Counted from the stretch's first letter, positions 44,480 to 53,306 are shown. The stretch: DNA of 64,000 bases from Martinezella tropici (GCA_000799755.1 JUHI01000002.1:62001-126000); one strand, 5' to 3'. Program-made: numbers and translations. The notes: generated from the sequence alone by a model not told the origin.

Positions 44480-45388
44480 CTACCGCTGTCGCCCCGTACG
44501 CATGCTTTCGGCAACGCCGACGAAGTCGCGAGCAGCCTGAGGCAAGCTCGATCCCTTGCGCCAGACCATGCCGACCTGCACGACCGGCAGCGAGCCGGAG
44601 ACGTCGCGGCTTTCGATGCGGTCGCCTTCCAGCGACCACGGCCGATAGACGAGATCCGGCAGCAGCGCGACGCCCGCGCCGGTCGCGACCAGGCTGCGTA
44701 CCGCCTCGACCGAGCGGGTACGGAAGGCCACATGCGGGCGGGCGCCGAGTGCCGTCAAAAGCTTGCCGGTATTTTCCTCGATCTCGTCGATGGTCAGCAT
44801 GATCAGCGGCTCGCGGCTGATATCGGCGACGCTGATGATGTCGGCCGAGACGAGGGGGTGGCCCATCGGCAGCCAGAGGCGATAGGGCGAGGTTTCCAGA
44901 ATCTCCGCCTGCAGCGCCATGCGGTCGCGCAGATTGGAAATGACCATGACAGCGACGTCGAGTTCGCCGCCAACCAGAAGATGTTCCAGATAGCCGCCAT
45001 TGTCCTCGATGGCGCTGACCTCGACTCCGGGGCAGGCGCGGCGATAGCGCGCCAGAAGATCGGACAGCACATAGCCGGCGACGAGCGAGGTCACGCCGAT
45101 ATTCAGCGTGCCGCCGGACTCGTTCTGCTTGCCGGAAAAGCTGGTGCGCGCATCGGAAACGGTCGCCAGTATCTTGGTGGCATGGCGCAGGAACTGGTGG
45201 CCGTTATGGGTGATGGTGAGGCCACGCGGATGGCGCTCGAACAGTTCGACGCCAAGGTCGCTTTCGAGTTCCTTGAGGGCTTCGGTGACCGAGGATTGCG
45301 AGATCGACAGGTTCTGTGCGGCGCGCGTCACCGAGCCCTGTTCCGCCACGGCGACGAAGTATTGCAGCTGTCTCAAGGTGAAGGCCAT
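44480..45388 (-). CDS. LysR-family transcriptional regulator
   Basis: A 302-residue regulator with the N-terminal helix-turn-helix FTLRQLQYFVAVAEQGSVTR and AAQNLSISQSSVTEALKELE (about 2-45). A LysR co-inducer domain follows (GGTLNIGVTSLVAGYVLSDL, ELDVAVMVISNLRDR, VEAVRSLVATGAGVALLPD). The CysB/CbbR-like LVATGAGVALLPDLVYRPW stretch is typical. The start ATG at 45388 fits the family; the frame runs 12 codons further upstream. It is divergent from the unknown gene at 45584, which LysR logic makes a possible target, and lies upstream of the exonuclease on its own strand. The ligand is unknown. Confidence 0.88.
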   Translation of the reverse strand: MAFTLRQLQYFVAVAEQGSVTRAAQNLSISQSSVTEALKELESDLGVELFERHPRGLTITHNGHQFLRHATKILATVSDARTSFSGKQNESGGTLNIGVTSLVAGYVLSDLLARYRRACPGVEVSAIEDNGGYLEHLLVGGELDVAVMVISNLRDRMALQAEILETSPYRLWLPMGHPLVSADIISVADISREPLIMLTIDEIEENTGKLLTALGARPHVAFRTRSVEAVRSLVATGAGVALLPDLVYRPWSLEGDRIESRDVSGSLPVVQVGMVWRKGSSLPQAARDFVGVAESMRTGRQR

Positions 45389-45583
45389 GTGTTGGTTAGA
45401 GCATGTCCGCCGCATGGAAGGCAAGCGCTCGTCATGGCTGTGAAAGTTTGGACCTTTTTTGGTAACGATGCCGCAGACGACACAAGTTTCACCACTGTTT
45501 TAAGTATTCCGAAACGCCAATTCCCTAACGTGAGGGTTGATCATTTTTGTCGGCTTGGAGTGGTCTATGCTGGAGCAGTTGGC

Positions 45584-46417
45584 GTGAGCGCCTTACTGCA
45601 CATTTTCCGGGTTCCCCGGAAGTTTGTCGTCATGATCGGCGGAGTGGCCCTTCTCGTGGGCTGCTCCGGCGTTTTTGCGCTTTATATCGGCAAGGACAGG
45701 CTTCTCGGTATCGCGACGGCTTCCGCTAACGGGCTTCAGTGCACGGATGTGAACCTCGTGACCATCCGCAAGGATAATCGTTTCTGGATTCGCAAATATA
45801 TTCGCACCGAGCCGACCGACGGGCTGACGCGGGTCAGGACGGCGCTCCGGGTTGCCAAGGCCGTCTATCAGGAGCAGAAGCCGGATCTCGTTCAGGTTGT
45901 AGTTCTCGACGAAAACGGGCCGATATTGCGTTCCGACCTGCGCGGACGGGCTCTGGGGGCTGACGTCGTCTACGTGGCGCATCCGGACCGGCTTGTCGAC
46001 GGCAGCGCCGAGGCGCCTCTGACGGCGCGCTACTACGACGGCGGCGCGAGCAATGCCGGCCTCTTCTATGGCGAGCAGATCACCATGCTGCCGCAGGATA
46101 TCGACGCGGCGATTGCCGGATTGAAGGATCTGACCGACTGCGACAATGCGCTGACGGCGGATAATGGCGGTGACGCCAAGAAGGACAAGATGAAAGCGGC
46201 GATCGCGGCGGAAGAGAAGGCCGCCGCAAAGCAGGCGGAGAGCCACGATGCCAAATCGCCGCCGGAGCCCAAGACGACCGGCAATGTGCAGCCCGGTTAT
46301 AATGAAAATGGCGAGTTCATCGGTGCCGACGCCGGCGGCAAGGGAAAGAGCCAGTCACCGGGATTGGACCCGACCATGACGGGTGCTGCCGACCGCCGGT
46401 CGCCCGTCACGAACTGA
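45584..46417 (+). CDS. Hypothetical membrane-anchored protein with Lys/Ala-rich tail
   Basis: Not recognised. A 277-residue product with one N-terminal transmembrane or signal-anchor helix (about 15-35, VVMIGGVALLVGCSGVFAL). A compact domain (about 45-185) has RTALRVAKAVYQEQKPDLVQ, VVVLDENGPILRSDLRGRA and ADVVYVAHPDRL, followed by a low-complexity tail rich in Lys, Ala and Glu (KMKAAIAAEEKAAAKQAESH) and a Gly/Ser/Pro end. I start at the GTG at 45584 because GGAG lies 8 bases upstream. The frame is open for another kilobase upstream but there it only mirrors the opposite-strand LysR and exonuclease genes. VGCSGV resembles a lipobox, so a lipoprotein is possible. The stop is one base before a palindromic repeat. 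Confidence 0.55.
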   Translation: MSALLHIFRVPRKFVVMIGGVALLVGCSGVFALYIGKDRLLGIATASANGLQCTDVNLVTIRKDNRFWIRKYIRTEPTDGLTRVRTALRVAKAVYQEQKPDLVQVVVLDENGPILRSDLRGRALGADVVYVAHPDRLVDGSAEAPLTARYYDGGASNAGLFYGEQITMLPQDIDAAIAGLKDLTDCDNALTADNGGDAKKDKMKAAIAAEEKAAAKQAESHDAKSPPEPKTTGNVQPGYNENGEFIGADAGGKGKSQSPGLDPTMTGAADRRSPVTN

Positions 46418-46418
46418 C

Positions 46419-46470
46419 TAGAGCGTGATGCCGAAAAGTGTAGGCGGTTTTCGGACGACATCACGCTCTA
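46419..46470. repeat. Rhizobiaceae-type palindromic element, 52 bp
   Basis: Inverted ends TAGAGCGTGATG and CATCACGCTCTA surround CCGAAAAGTGTAGG and CGGTTTTCGG. It is a near-copy of a palindromic element I recall as very abundant in Rhizobium intergenic DNA. The RNA would form a long hairpin that could act as a terminator for the upstream gene, whose stop is one base away. Confidence 0.75.
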
Positions 46471-46481
46471 CTTCTTTGATT

Positions 46482-46534
46482 CTAGAGCGGATTCAGATTT
46501 TAGGTCGAGCAGACCTAAAATCATCCGGCTCTAG
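46482..46534. repeat. Second palindromic element, 53 bp
   Basis: CTAGAGC and GCTCTAG ends flank a stem with TTTTAGGTC and GACCTAAAA in its centre. It is a different member of the same class of elements, placed 11 bases after the first. Confidence 0.7.
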
Positions 46535-46571
46535 GGTCGGTTCCGCGTTGCCTGACGGCAACGCAATATGA

Positions 46572-46856
46572 TCAATCCGCCAGATGTTTTTCGCCGATAG
46601 CCTGATAAAGCGCAAAGAGCGCTTCATGAACTTCGCCGGCGAGGCGGTAGAAGTCGGGATTGGCGAGGATTGCCGGATGCAGCAGCAGCTGATCGTCGGT
46701 CATGTCGAGCATGACCGACGCCGTGTGCATGGCCTCGTGGCAGCCGAAGGTTCCCGGCGCGTATTGCGAGAGATCGATATCGCCAAGCTCCGCAAGGTCG
46801 GCCAGCCGCTGATGTTCGCTGTCGGCATCTACGGCCGATATCTCTTTATCCGTCAT
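46572..46856 (-). CDS. Hypothetical small protein
   Basis: A 94-residue acidic, soluble protein of unknown function. It is mostly helical in appearance (HQRLADLAELGDIDLSQYAP, CHEAMHTASVMLDMTDDQLL, YRLAGEVHEALFALYQAIGE). The repeated His and Glu pairs (CHEAMH, VHEALF) could bind metal, which is speculative. It opens with MTDKEIS at the ATG complementary to 46854-46856; a GTG three codons earlier is also possible. It follows lysS on the same strand after 37 bases, so it is probably in the gltX-lysS message. Confidence 0.65.
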   Translation of the reverse strand: MTDKEISAVDADSEHQRLADLAELGDIDLSQYAPGTFGCHEAMHTASVMLDMTDDQLLLHPAILANPDFYRLAGEVHEALFALYQAIGEKHLAD

Positions 46857-46893
46857 GATACGCACCTTTGATGTTCGAAGGACTTAACCGGTC

Positions 46894-48390
46894 TCAGTCT
46901 GCCTTGTTGCGGCGTGCCGGGAAGAGAATGATGTCGCGGATCGACGGCGAGTTGGTCAGGAGCATGATGAGGCGGTCCACACCGATGCCGAGACCGCCTG
47001 CCGGCGGCATGCCCTGGTCGATCGCGTCGAGGAATTCCTCGTCGAGTTCCTTCTGCTTTTCGCCGCGCGCATGCGCCTGCTCGAGCTGCTCGACCATACG
47101 GGCGCGCTGCTCTTCCGGATCGTTGAGTTCCGAAAAGGCGTTGCCGAGTTCCCAGGCGTTGCAATAGGTCTCGAAGCGCTCGACGAGGCGCGGCTCGCCC
47201 GGCACTTCCTTGGCGAAGGGCGAGATGTCCTTCGGGAAATGCGTGACGTGCGCCGGCTGGATCAGCGTGCCCTCGACCTTCTCTTCGAAGATGAAGGCAA
47301 GGCATTCGCCCCAGGTCGCGTCCTTCTCGACGGCAAAGCCGGCGGCCTTGGAGGCTGCGCGGGCTTCCTCATCGGTCTTGATCGCGAGGAAATCGATGCC
47401 GGTCGCTTCCTTGACGGCGTCAGGCATCGGCACGCGACGGAACGGACCCTTGAAGGAGATCTGCTTGTCGCCGAAAGCGAATTCCGTGCTGCCGTGGATC
47501 GACATGGCGAGCGTCGAGAACAGACGCTCGACGAGGTCCATGATGTCCTCGTAGTCGGCATAAGCCCAATAACACTCCATCATGGTGAATTCGGGATTGT
47601 GCCGGGTGGAGACGCCTTCGTTGCGGAAGTTGCGGTTGATCTCGAACACCTTGTCGGTGAGACCGGAGACCAGCGTGCGCTTCAGGAACAGTTCCGGCGC
47701 AATTCGCAGGTACATGTCGAGCTTCAGCGTGTTGTGGTGCGTCTTGAACGGTTCAGCGGTGGCGCCGCCATAGACCGAATGCAGCATCGGCGTCTCGACT
47801 TCCATGAAGCCGTCATTTTCCATGAAGCGGCGGATGCCCGAGACGATACGGCTGCGCTGCTGGAAGCGGAGCTTCGATTCCTCGTTGGTCATGATGTCGA
47901 GGTGGCGCTTGCGGTAGCGCAGCTCGATATCGGACAGGCCGTGCCACTTTTCCGGCATCGGCAGCAGCGACTTGGTCAGCATGGTGATCTGCTGGGCATT
48001 GATCGTCAGTTCACCGCGCTTGGTGCGGCGCACGACGCCTGTCACGCCGATGATGTCCCCGATATCGATCATCGGCAGCAGGGAGCGGGCCTCTTCCGAG
48101 GTCACGTCCTTGTGGCTGAAGATCTGGATCTTGGCCGAGGCGTCATGGATGTCCATGAACATGCCTGAGTTGCGCGAGGAATAGACGCGGCCGGCGACGG
48201 TGACGACGTCCGTGGTTTCGGTGTCCGGCTCCAGGCCTTCGTATTTCGCGGCCAGCTCGGCATTGGTCATCGTCCGGTGGAAATGCGCGGGATAGACTTC
48301 GCCGATCTGTTCGCGCAGCAGCGCCAGTTTCTGGCGGCGGACTTCCGTCGCGTCGGAGGAGAGGGCGGATGTTTCGGTCTTCTCGTTCAT
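46894..48390 (-). CDS. lysS: Lysyl-tRNA synthetase, class II
   Basis: A 498-residue enzyme that charges tRNA-Lys. The N-terminal OB-fold anticodon-binding domain spans about 60-170 (VTVAGRVYSSRNSGMFMDIH). Class II motif 2 is NFRNEGVSTRHNPEFTMMEC and motif 3 is GIGVDRLIMLLTNSPSIRD. I start at the ATG at 48390 (MNEKTETSALS), with a frame open 15 codons further. It lies 16 bases after gltX on the same strand, so both synthetases are co-transcribed. A class II LysRS, rather than the class I form found in some alphaproteobacteria, is notable but not unusual for this group. Confidence 0.96.
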   Translation of the reverse strand: MNEKTETSALSSDATEVRRQKLALLREQIGEVYPAHFHRTMTNAELAAKYEGLEPDTETTDVVTVAGRVYSSRNSGMFMDIHDASAKIQIFSHKDVTSEEARSLLPMIDIGDIIGVTGVVRRTKRGELTINAQQITMLTKSLLPMPEKWHGLSDIELRYRKRHLDIMTNEESKLRFQQRSRIVSGIRRFMENDGFMEVETPMLHSVYGGATAEPFKTHHNTLKLDMYLRIAPELFLKRTLVSGLTDKVFEINRNFRNEGVSTRHNPEFTMMECYWAYADYEDIMDLVERLFSTLAMSIHGSTEFAFGDKQISFKGPFRRVPMPDAVKEATGIDFLAIKTDEEARAASKAAGFAVEKDATWGECLAFIFEEKVEGTLIQPAHVTHFPKDISPFAKEVPGEPRLVERFETYCNAWELGNAFSELNDPEEQRARMVEQLEQAHARGEKQKELDEEFLDAIDQGMPPAGGLGIGVDRLIMLLTNSPSIRDIILFPARRNKAD

Positions 48391-48406
48391 GATTTTTAAG
48401 TCCGGT

Positions 48407-49864
48407 TCAATTCTTCGGGCCGACGAGGGTCGCAACGGTCTGCGCGGCTAGTTTCAGCCGCTGACGGACGACGGAGCGGCCGAGGATCGCCATGCTATCG
48501 AAAAGCGGGAGGGAGCGCGAGGAGCCCGATACGGCAACGAAAAGCGGGGCGACGATGACCTTCAGCTTCTTGCCCATGCGGTCGGCGATGGCGCGCAGCT
48601 CGGCTTCGATCGTCTCGACATTCCATTCGAGGATCTTCTCGAGGTCCGGCTGCACGGTGTTCAGGATTTCCAGCAACTCTTCAGGCGTCGACTTGATCTT
48701 GGCGAAGGCCTGGGGATCGAGGTTGAGGTCGGACTTGAACAGGAAGCCGGCGAGATCGGGCAGCTCACCAAGCTTGGTGATGCGCGACTGCGACAGCTTC
48801 AGGCCTTCCTGCAGGCGGCTGTTTTCCATGGCCCAGGTCAGAACGCGGTGCTGGAACTCTTCTTCCGAGAGCTTCTCGCGGATCCAGCGGCCGTTCAGCC
48901 AGTCGAGCTTCTGAATGTCGAAGATCGCGCCGGCCTTGGAGAGATTTTCCGGGTCGAACTTTGCGGCAAGCTCATCCATCGTCAGGAGCTCTTCGCCTTC
49001 GGCGATCTGGATGAAGAACAGGCCGAGGAAGTTCATCAGCGCCTCGGGGATGTAGCCGAGTGCCGTATAATAGGAGATCGAGGTCGGGTTCTTGCGCTTC
49101 GACAGTTTCGACTTGTCGGCATTGCGCATCAGCGACAGGTGCATGAACACCGGCGGCTCCCAGCCGAGATACTGATAGATCAGGATGTGCTTCGGCACCG
49201 AAGCCAGCCATTCCTCGCCGCGCGCGACGTGGGTGATCTTCATCAGATGGTCGTCGACGACGTTGGCCATGTGATAGGTCGGCATGCCATCCGCTTTCAG
49301 GAGGACCTGCATGTCGACGGCATCCCACGGGATTTCCACGTCGCCATAGACGCCGTCATGGAATTTGCAGGAGCCTTCGGTCGGGATCTTCATGCGCACG
49401 ACATGCGGCTCGCCGGCAGCGACGCGCGTGGTGACTTCCTCGGCCGAGAGGTTCAAACAGTGGCCGTCATACTTCGGCGGCAGGCCAGCGGCGCGCTGCG
49501 CTTCGCGCATCTTTTCCAGGCGCTCCGGCGTGCAGAAGCAGCGAAAGCCGTGACCAGCCGAGACGATCTGCTCGACATAGGGCTTGTAAAGGTCCTTGCG
49601 GTCGCTCTGGCGATAGGGGCCGTAGGGGCCGCCGACATCGGGACCTTCGGACCATTTGAGGCCGCACCATTTCAGCGCATCGAGAACCTTGGTCTCGAAT
49701 TCCGGGGTGGAGCGGGTCGCGTCGGTATCCTCGATGCGCAAGATGAACTCGCCGCCGTGTTTCTTGGCGAAGAGATAGTTGAACAGCGCGATGTAAGCGG
49801 TGCCGACATGTGGCTCGCCGGTGGGGGAGGGTGCGATGCGGACGCGAACGCCTGAAGTGGTCAT
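48407..49864 (-). CDS. gltX: Glutamyl-tRNA synthetase
   Basis: A 485-residue class I synthetase. The nucleotide-binding HIGH motif appears as HVGT (residues 19-22, in APSPTGEPHVGTAYIALFN) and the second signature as KLSKRKN. The C-terminal anticodon-binding domain is helical (about 330-485). Rhizobia commonly carry two GltX proteins and make Gln-tRNA by transamidation; this copy, linked to lysS, is one of them, and whether it discriminates tRNA-Gln cannot be judged here. The ATG is the first in the frame; no other start is needed for full family length. Confidence 0.95.
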   Translation of the reverse strand: MTTSGVRVRIAPSPTGEPHVGTAYIALFNYLFAKKHGGEFILRIEDTDATRSTPEFETKVLDALKWCGLKWSEGPDVGGPYGPYRQSDRKDLYKPYVEQIVSAGHGFRCFCTPERLEKMREAQRAAGLPPKYDGHCLNLSAEEVTTRVAAGEPHVVRMKIPTEGSCKFHDGVYGDVEIPWDAVDMQVLLKADGMPTYHMANVVDDHLMKITHVARGEEWLASVPKHILIYQYLGWEPPVFMHLSLMRNADKSKLSKRKNPTSISYYTALGYIPEALMNFLGLFFIQIAEGEELLTMDELAAKFDPENLSKAGAIFDIQKLDWLNGRWIREKLSEEEFQHRVLTWAMENSRLQEGLKLSQSRITKLGELPDLAGFLFKSDLNLDPQAFAKIKSTPEELLEILNTVQPDLEKILEWNVETIEAELRAIADRMGKKLKVIVAPLFVAVSGSSRSLPLFDSMAILGRSVVRQRLKLAAQTVATLVGPKN

Positions 49865-50224
49865 CTTGTTTGCCCGTCATAAAAGGCCGGGCCGCGCTCA
49901 GGACAAGCGCCGTCCAGCCGAAAATGTCTATCTGGATCAGGAAACCGGCCGGAAAAGGGCGTCTTGCCGCTTCTATCAGCGTTTTCCGTATGGTTGGCCT
50001 TAGGCCATATTCAAGGGATGGCGTCAAGGGAAACTGCGCCGCAAGCGCTGGTCGGGACGCCAGGCGCGCCGTGCTGCGTCGAAAAGGGCCGGCCTCTCAA
50101 ATTCGCGAGACGTCTTTACCCTTCGTAAGCGTTTCGGGAGAAAAGCCTTACGCTTGCCGAATTTGATTTGCAATTTTCGCGGCAGTGGCGAAATAGGTCT
50201 TCAATCGTTCACCGCGAGGATACT
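49865..50224. other. Intergenic region between gltX and a divergent gene
   Basis: A 360-base gap that must hold the gltX-lysS promoter and that of the exported small protein. I see no further gene, no RNA gene and no clear promoter hexamers. A few GC-rich short inverted repeats (for example TGGCC/GGCCA at about 49995-50010) are not convincing as regulatory sites. Confidence 0.4.
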
Positions 50225-50635
50225 ATGAAGAAATTGATTTTGAGCTTGTTATTGGCGGTTTCGATGGTCGATGCTGCCGCGGCCCAGTCAACCATAACCC
50301 GCGACAGTTCCGCGAAACTGCTCGAGTCATACCGCGCCTATATCGGCAATGACGATCTCTATAATTCCAAGGGCGAGCGCCTGACGCTGCCCTGGCAGAT
50401 CATCCGCCAGGATCGTGCCAATTATCACGCCTATCGCCGCCGCGACCGCGGCGACCAGGGTGACAGTTTCTTCTCCTTGCCGTCAAACCGAGCGAAGCTC
50501 GAAGCGATGCTGGCAAACGGCAATATCGCCGACGATGCCGGGAACTACATCGTTCGCGGCAACGTCTGGATCAAGGTCGATATCTACGGACGCGGCGATG
50601 TCGGCGAGTGGGTCGACGTGCACGTCCAGGATTGA
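50225..50635 (+). CDS. Small exported protein of unknown function
   Basis: A 136-residue protein with a clear signal peptide (MKKLILSLLLAVSMVDAAAA, cut before QSTITR) and a basic, hydrophilic mature part of about 115 residues (YRAYIGNDDLYNSKGERLTL, ANYHAYRRRDRGDQGDSFFS, DAGNYIVRGNVWIKVDIYGR). No cysteine or lipobox is present after the signal, so it is likely a soluble periplasmic or secreted protein. Charge and aromatic content could suit cell-wall or polyanion binding, but I recognise no family. GAGGATACT precedes the ATG. It converges with the TerC gene. Confidence 0.75.
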   Translation: MKKLILSLLLAVSMVDAAAAQSTITRDSSAKLLESYRAYIGNDDLYNSKGERLTLPWQIIRQDRANYHAYRRRDRGDQGDSFFSLPSNRAKLEAMLANGNIADDAGNYIVRGNVWIKVDIYGRGDVGEWVDVHVQD

Positions 50636-50671
50636 GGACGCCGCGCCCGTTTCGGGGCGCGAATCTCGTTA

Positions 50672-51415
50672 TCAATGGCCGCCGGATGCCTTTTTCCGGC
50701 GGTTGCGCGCCATCATGTTGAGTACCTCCACGAGGGCGGAGAAGGCCATGGCGGCGTAGATATAGCCCTTGGGCACGTGTACGCCCATGCCTTCGGCGAT
50801 CAGCGTCGTGCCGATCATCAGCAGGAAGGCGAGCGCCAGCATGACGATGCTTGGGTTCTTCTCGATGAAATTGGCGAGCGGATTGGCGGCAACCAGCATG
50901 ACCGTGACGGCTGCGATGACCGCGACGAACATGATCGGCAGGTGCGGCGTCATGCCGACGGCGGTGATGATGCTGTCGACCGAGAAGACCAGGTCGAGCA
51001 AAAGGATCTGGCCGATGGCCGCGGCAAAGGTCGATGTCGTCGACTTGGCAATGAAATCCTCGCCTTGTTCCTGCGGATCGACATTGTGATGGATTTCCTT
51101 GGTCGCCTTCCAGACGAGGAAGAGGCCGCCGGCAATCAGGATCATGTCCTTCCAGGAGAAGCCGTGGCCGAACAGTTCGAAAACGGGCTGGGTGAGCTGA
51201 ACGATCCAGGCGACGGTTCCAAGCAGGGCGAGACGCATGACGAGGGCGAGGCCGATGCCGATCTTGCGGGCCCTCTCGCGGTGCTCCGGCGGCAGCTTGT
51301 TGGTCAGGATCGAGATGAAGATGAGGTTGTCGATGCCGAGGACGACCTCCATGACAACGAGCGTTACGAGCGCCACCCACGCGCCCGGGTCCTGTACCAA
51401 CCCCATAATATCCAT
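50672..51415 (-). CDS. TerC-family integral membrane protein
   Basis: A 247-residue membrane protein of the TerC/YgdQ-type family, linked to metal export, including manganese, in several bacteria. Family motifs are visible: the acidic [20 protein letters not shown] in helix 2, the [16 protein letters not shown] segment with its conserved acidic residue, and [20 protein letters not shown]. Seven or so hydrophobic stretches are present. I start at the ATG at 51415 ([10 protein letters not shown]). A GGGGAAAG ribosome site follows a perfect hairpin in the leader. It is monocistronic by spacing. Confidence 0.87.
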   Translation of the reverse strand: MDIMGLVQDPGAWVALVTLVVMEVVLGIDNLIFISILTNKLPPEHRERARKIGIGLALVMRLALLGTVAWIVQLTQPVFELFGHGFSWKDMILIAGGLFLVWKATKEIHHNVDPQEQGEDFIAKSTTSTFAAAIGQILLLDLVFSVDSIITAVGMTPHLPIMFVAVIAAVTVMLVAANPLANFIEKNPSIVMLALAFLLMIGTTLIAEGMGVHVPKGYIYAAMAFSALVEVLNMMARNRRKKASGGH

Positions 51416-51434
51416 TGACGACTTTCCCCTTTTT

Positions 51435-51456
51435 GTCAGCATTCGCCGATGCTGAC
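51435..51456 (-). promoter_or_regulatory. Leader hairpin upstream of terC
   Basis: GTCAGCAT and ATGCTGAC form a perfect eight-base stem with a six-base loop, ending about 6 bases before the GGGGAAA ribosome site of the TerC gene. Manganese-responsive leaders precede terC genes elsewhere, but this one does not show the conserved core of the known yybP-ykoY riboswitch that I can recognise. Confidence 0.4.
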
Positions 51457-51549
51457 CCCCAGCCCCGGCCTCTCCAGAATGGCCGTAATGTAAGGAGTGC
51501 CGTTGGTTGTACAAGCGGCGCCGCCATTTTCATGGCGGCGGATGCTTGT

Positions 51550-52389
51550 TCAGGCTTTCAGGGGCAGCCAGATTTCTGTCACGCCCATGCCGGTGCGCGG
51601 ATCGAAACGGTCGTCGTAACGCTCCAGCATGTCGGGCGTGCCGGCGTGTTGATGACCCGATTGCGGCAGCCATTCACCAAAGATCTGATGCACGGTGGCC
51701 GAGATGCCGGAGATATGGCCGCGATGCGTGAAGATCGCGTAGCGCTGCTGCGGCAGTTTCGTTGTTACGAAACCTTCGGGCAGGTCGTCCGTGGCGGAAA
51801 TTTCGGCTGCTGACATGTAGCGAAAGCCTTCACTGCCTTCCTCCGCCTGGGTGCAGACGCCATAGGCGACGTTGCCGACCTGGCCGGGAATATGGCCGAA
51901 ATGCTGGTTGAATTTCTGCCAGAGCGAGGGGATCGCCTGTGTCGCCTCATAGGCATAGGTTTCCGCAAGGCCGGCAAGCAGCATTGCGGGGTGGGTTTCG
52001 AAGCGCGGTGCGTCGAGTTTGGGAAGGCGGGTGTCGTCCATTCTGATCGGCTCCTGTAGAGCGAGGTTGCGAACGTGCCCTTGCTTGCGCAGGCCTTCCG
52101 GCGTCACGCCGAATTGCTCGCGGAAGGCACGGGTGAAAGCCTCGTGCGAGCCGTAGCCGGCATCGAGGGCAACCTGGAGAATGGAGGAGGAGCTGTCGGT
52201 CAGTGCGAGAGCGGCTCCGCTGAGGCGGCGGCTCCTGATATAGCCACTGATCGAGTGGCCTGTCGTCATGCCGAAGACGCGTGACAGATGATAGCGCGAC
52301 AGCCCGGCCGTCTCGGCGATCTCATCGAGCGAGACGTCGGATGCAAAATGGCTTTCGATAAACCATATGGCTCGTCCGATCGCGCTCAT
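51550..52389 (-). CDS. AraC-type regulator with GyrI-like effector domain
   Basis: A 279-residue regulator with an N-terminal AraC helix-turn-helix pair (about 5-105: SLDEIAETAGLSRYHLSRVF and LQVALDAGYGSHEAFTRAFR) and a C-terminal GyrI-like (Rob/SoxS-partner, effector-binding) domain of about 160 residues (PAMLLAGLAETYAYEATQAI, YGVCTQAEEGSEGFRYMSAA, YAIFTHRGHISGISATVHQI, EIWLPLKA). Proteins with this layout sense hydrophobic cations and drugs and control exporters. GGGGAGTGAACA precedes the ATG. It lies 116 bases from the TetR gene that faces the EmrAB-type pump, so it may modulate the same efflux genes. That is inference from position. Confidence 0.87.
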   Translation of the reverse strand: MSAIGRAIWFIESHFASDVSLDEIAETAGLSRYHLSRVFGMTTGHSISGYIRSRRLSGAALALTDSSSSILQVALDAGYGSHEAFTRAFREQFGVTPEGLRKQGHVRNLALQEPIRMDDTRLPKLDAPRFETHPAMLLAGLAETYAYEATQAIPSLWQKFNQHFGHIPGQVGNVAYGVCTQAEEGSEGFRYMSAAEISATDDLPEGFVTTKLPQQRYAIFTHRGHISGISATVHQIFGEWLPQSGHQHAGTPDMLERYDDRFDPRTGMGVTEIWLPLKA

Positions 52390-52505
52390 TGTTCACTCCC
52401 CTGGTTGCCGGATTACTCATAGGCTCCCGGCAGCCGCGATGCTTGATCGCTATTGCGGAGTTGGATCGCTACGCGCTTACAGGCGAAAGAGGAAGGTCGC
52501 GCGTG

Positions 52506-53186
52506 CTAATCCTTGCGATCGGGGCCGTAACCGGCCAGGAAGACGCGCACGGCACCGCGAACGACATAATCGATCTCTTCCTTCGAGGGAGGCTCGTCCA
52601 TATCGCCGAACAGCCGCAGCTTGAAATAGCCGCCGCTGGCCATTTCGAGAAAATGGCGGGCGGCCATGTCGAAATCGTCGATCTTGAGGTGGCCGGCCGC
52701 GACCTGGCGCTCAAGGAAACCGCGCAGCACCGTACGCAGGTTTTCCGGGCCGGTGAAGAAACGTTGACAGAGCGACGGCATACGCTCGCGCACGCCGATG
52801 ACCGTGCGCATGGCGTTGATGGTCTTGTTCGAGGTGACATGCGTCACAAACACCATGCCGAAATCATAAAGGGACGTCGTAACATCCGCTTCGTCGGAAA
52901 GCGCCGTGCGTACCAGATTGACGAAATAGGTGCGCTCGCTCTCCATCATGGCGGCAAACAAGTCTTCCTTGTTGGCGAAATAGACGTAGAGGGTGCCCTT
53001 GGAGACGCCGGCTTCACGCGTCACATCATTCATGCTCGCCGCGTCGAACCCCATTTTCATAAAGACGCGCTTGGCGCCTTCGAGAATCTGGTGGCGCTTG
53101 ACCGGATCTTCGCCAGCTGCCCAACGTCCACCGGAGCCTGGCGCGGGCGCGTTCAATATGGCGGCATTTTGCGGTTCGTGTTTCAT
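52506..53186 (-). CDS. TetR-family regulator of the divergent efflux operon
   Basis: A 226-residue repressor. The helix-turn-helix spans about 30-75 (RHQILEGAKRVFMKMGFDAA, VTREAGVSKGTLYVYFANKE), preceded by a Gly/Pro-rich N-terminal arm. The C-terminal ligand domain is typical of TetR proteins. I start at the ATG at 53186 because AAGGAGACG precedes it; the frame has ATGs three and seven codons earlier without ribosome sites. It is divergent from emrA across 173 bases holding two GAACCG-type palindromes. This arrangement is standard for a drug-responsive repressor of its neighbour and itself. Confidence 0.87.
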   Translation of the reverse strand: MKHEPQNAAILNAPAPGSGGRWAAGEDPVKRHQILEGAKRVFMKMGFDAASMNDVTREAGVSKGTLYVYFANKEDLFAAMMESERTYFVNLVRTALSDEADVTTSLYDFGMVFVTHVTSNKTINAMRTVIGVRERMPSLCQRFFTGPENLRTVLRGFLERQVAAGHLKIDDFDMAARHFLEMASGGYFKLRLFGDMDEPPSKEEIDYVVRGAVRVFLAGYGPDRKD

Positions 53187-53249
53187 CGTCTCCTTCATTC
53201 GATCCATTCGATCACTTTTTCTGATTCTTAAACAGATTCGCCAATTAAA

Positions 53250-53267
53250 TCGAACCGCTCAGTTCGA
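53250..53267. promoter_or_regulatory. Palindrome TCGAAC-N6-GTTCGA (candidate TetR operator, tetR side)
   Basis: Six-base perfect arms with centre CGCTCA, located about 65 bases upstream of the tetR start. It shares the GAACCG and GTTCG halves with the site at 53307-53325. Confidence 0.5.
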
Positions 53268-53306
53268 TATCTCTTGATATGGAATGAAAAAGGCTCTATG
53301 TCAATT

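Noticed and set aside
44477..45583. Upstream extension of the unknown gene at 45584 to a 646-codon frame
   Set aside because: The upstream part lies opposite the LysR gene and reads as low-complexity Asp/Ala/Gly-rich sequence typical of antisense frames. The GTG at 45584 has a ribosome site.
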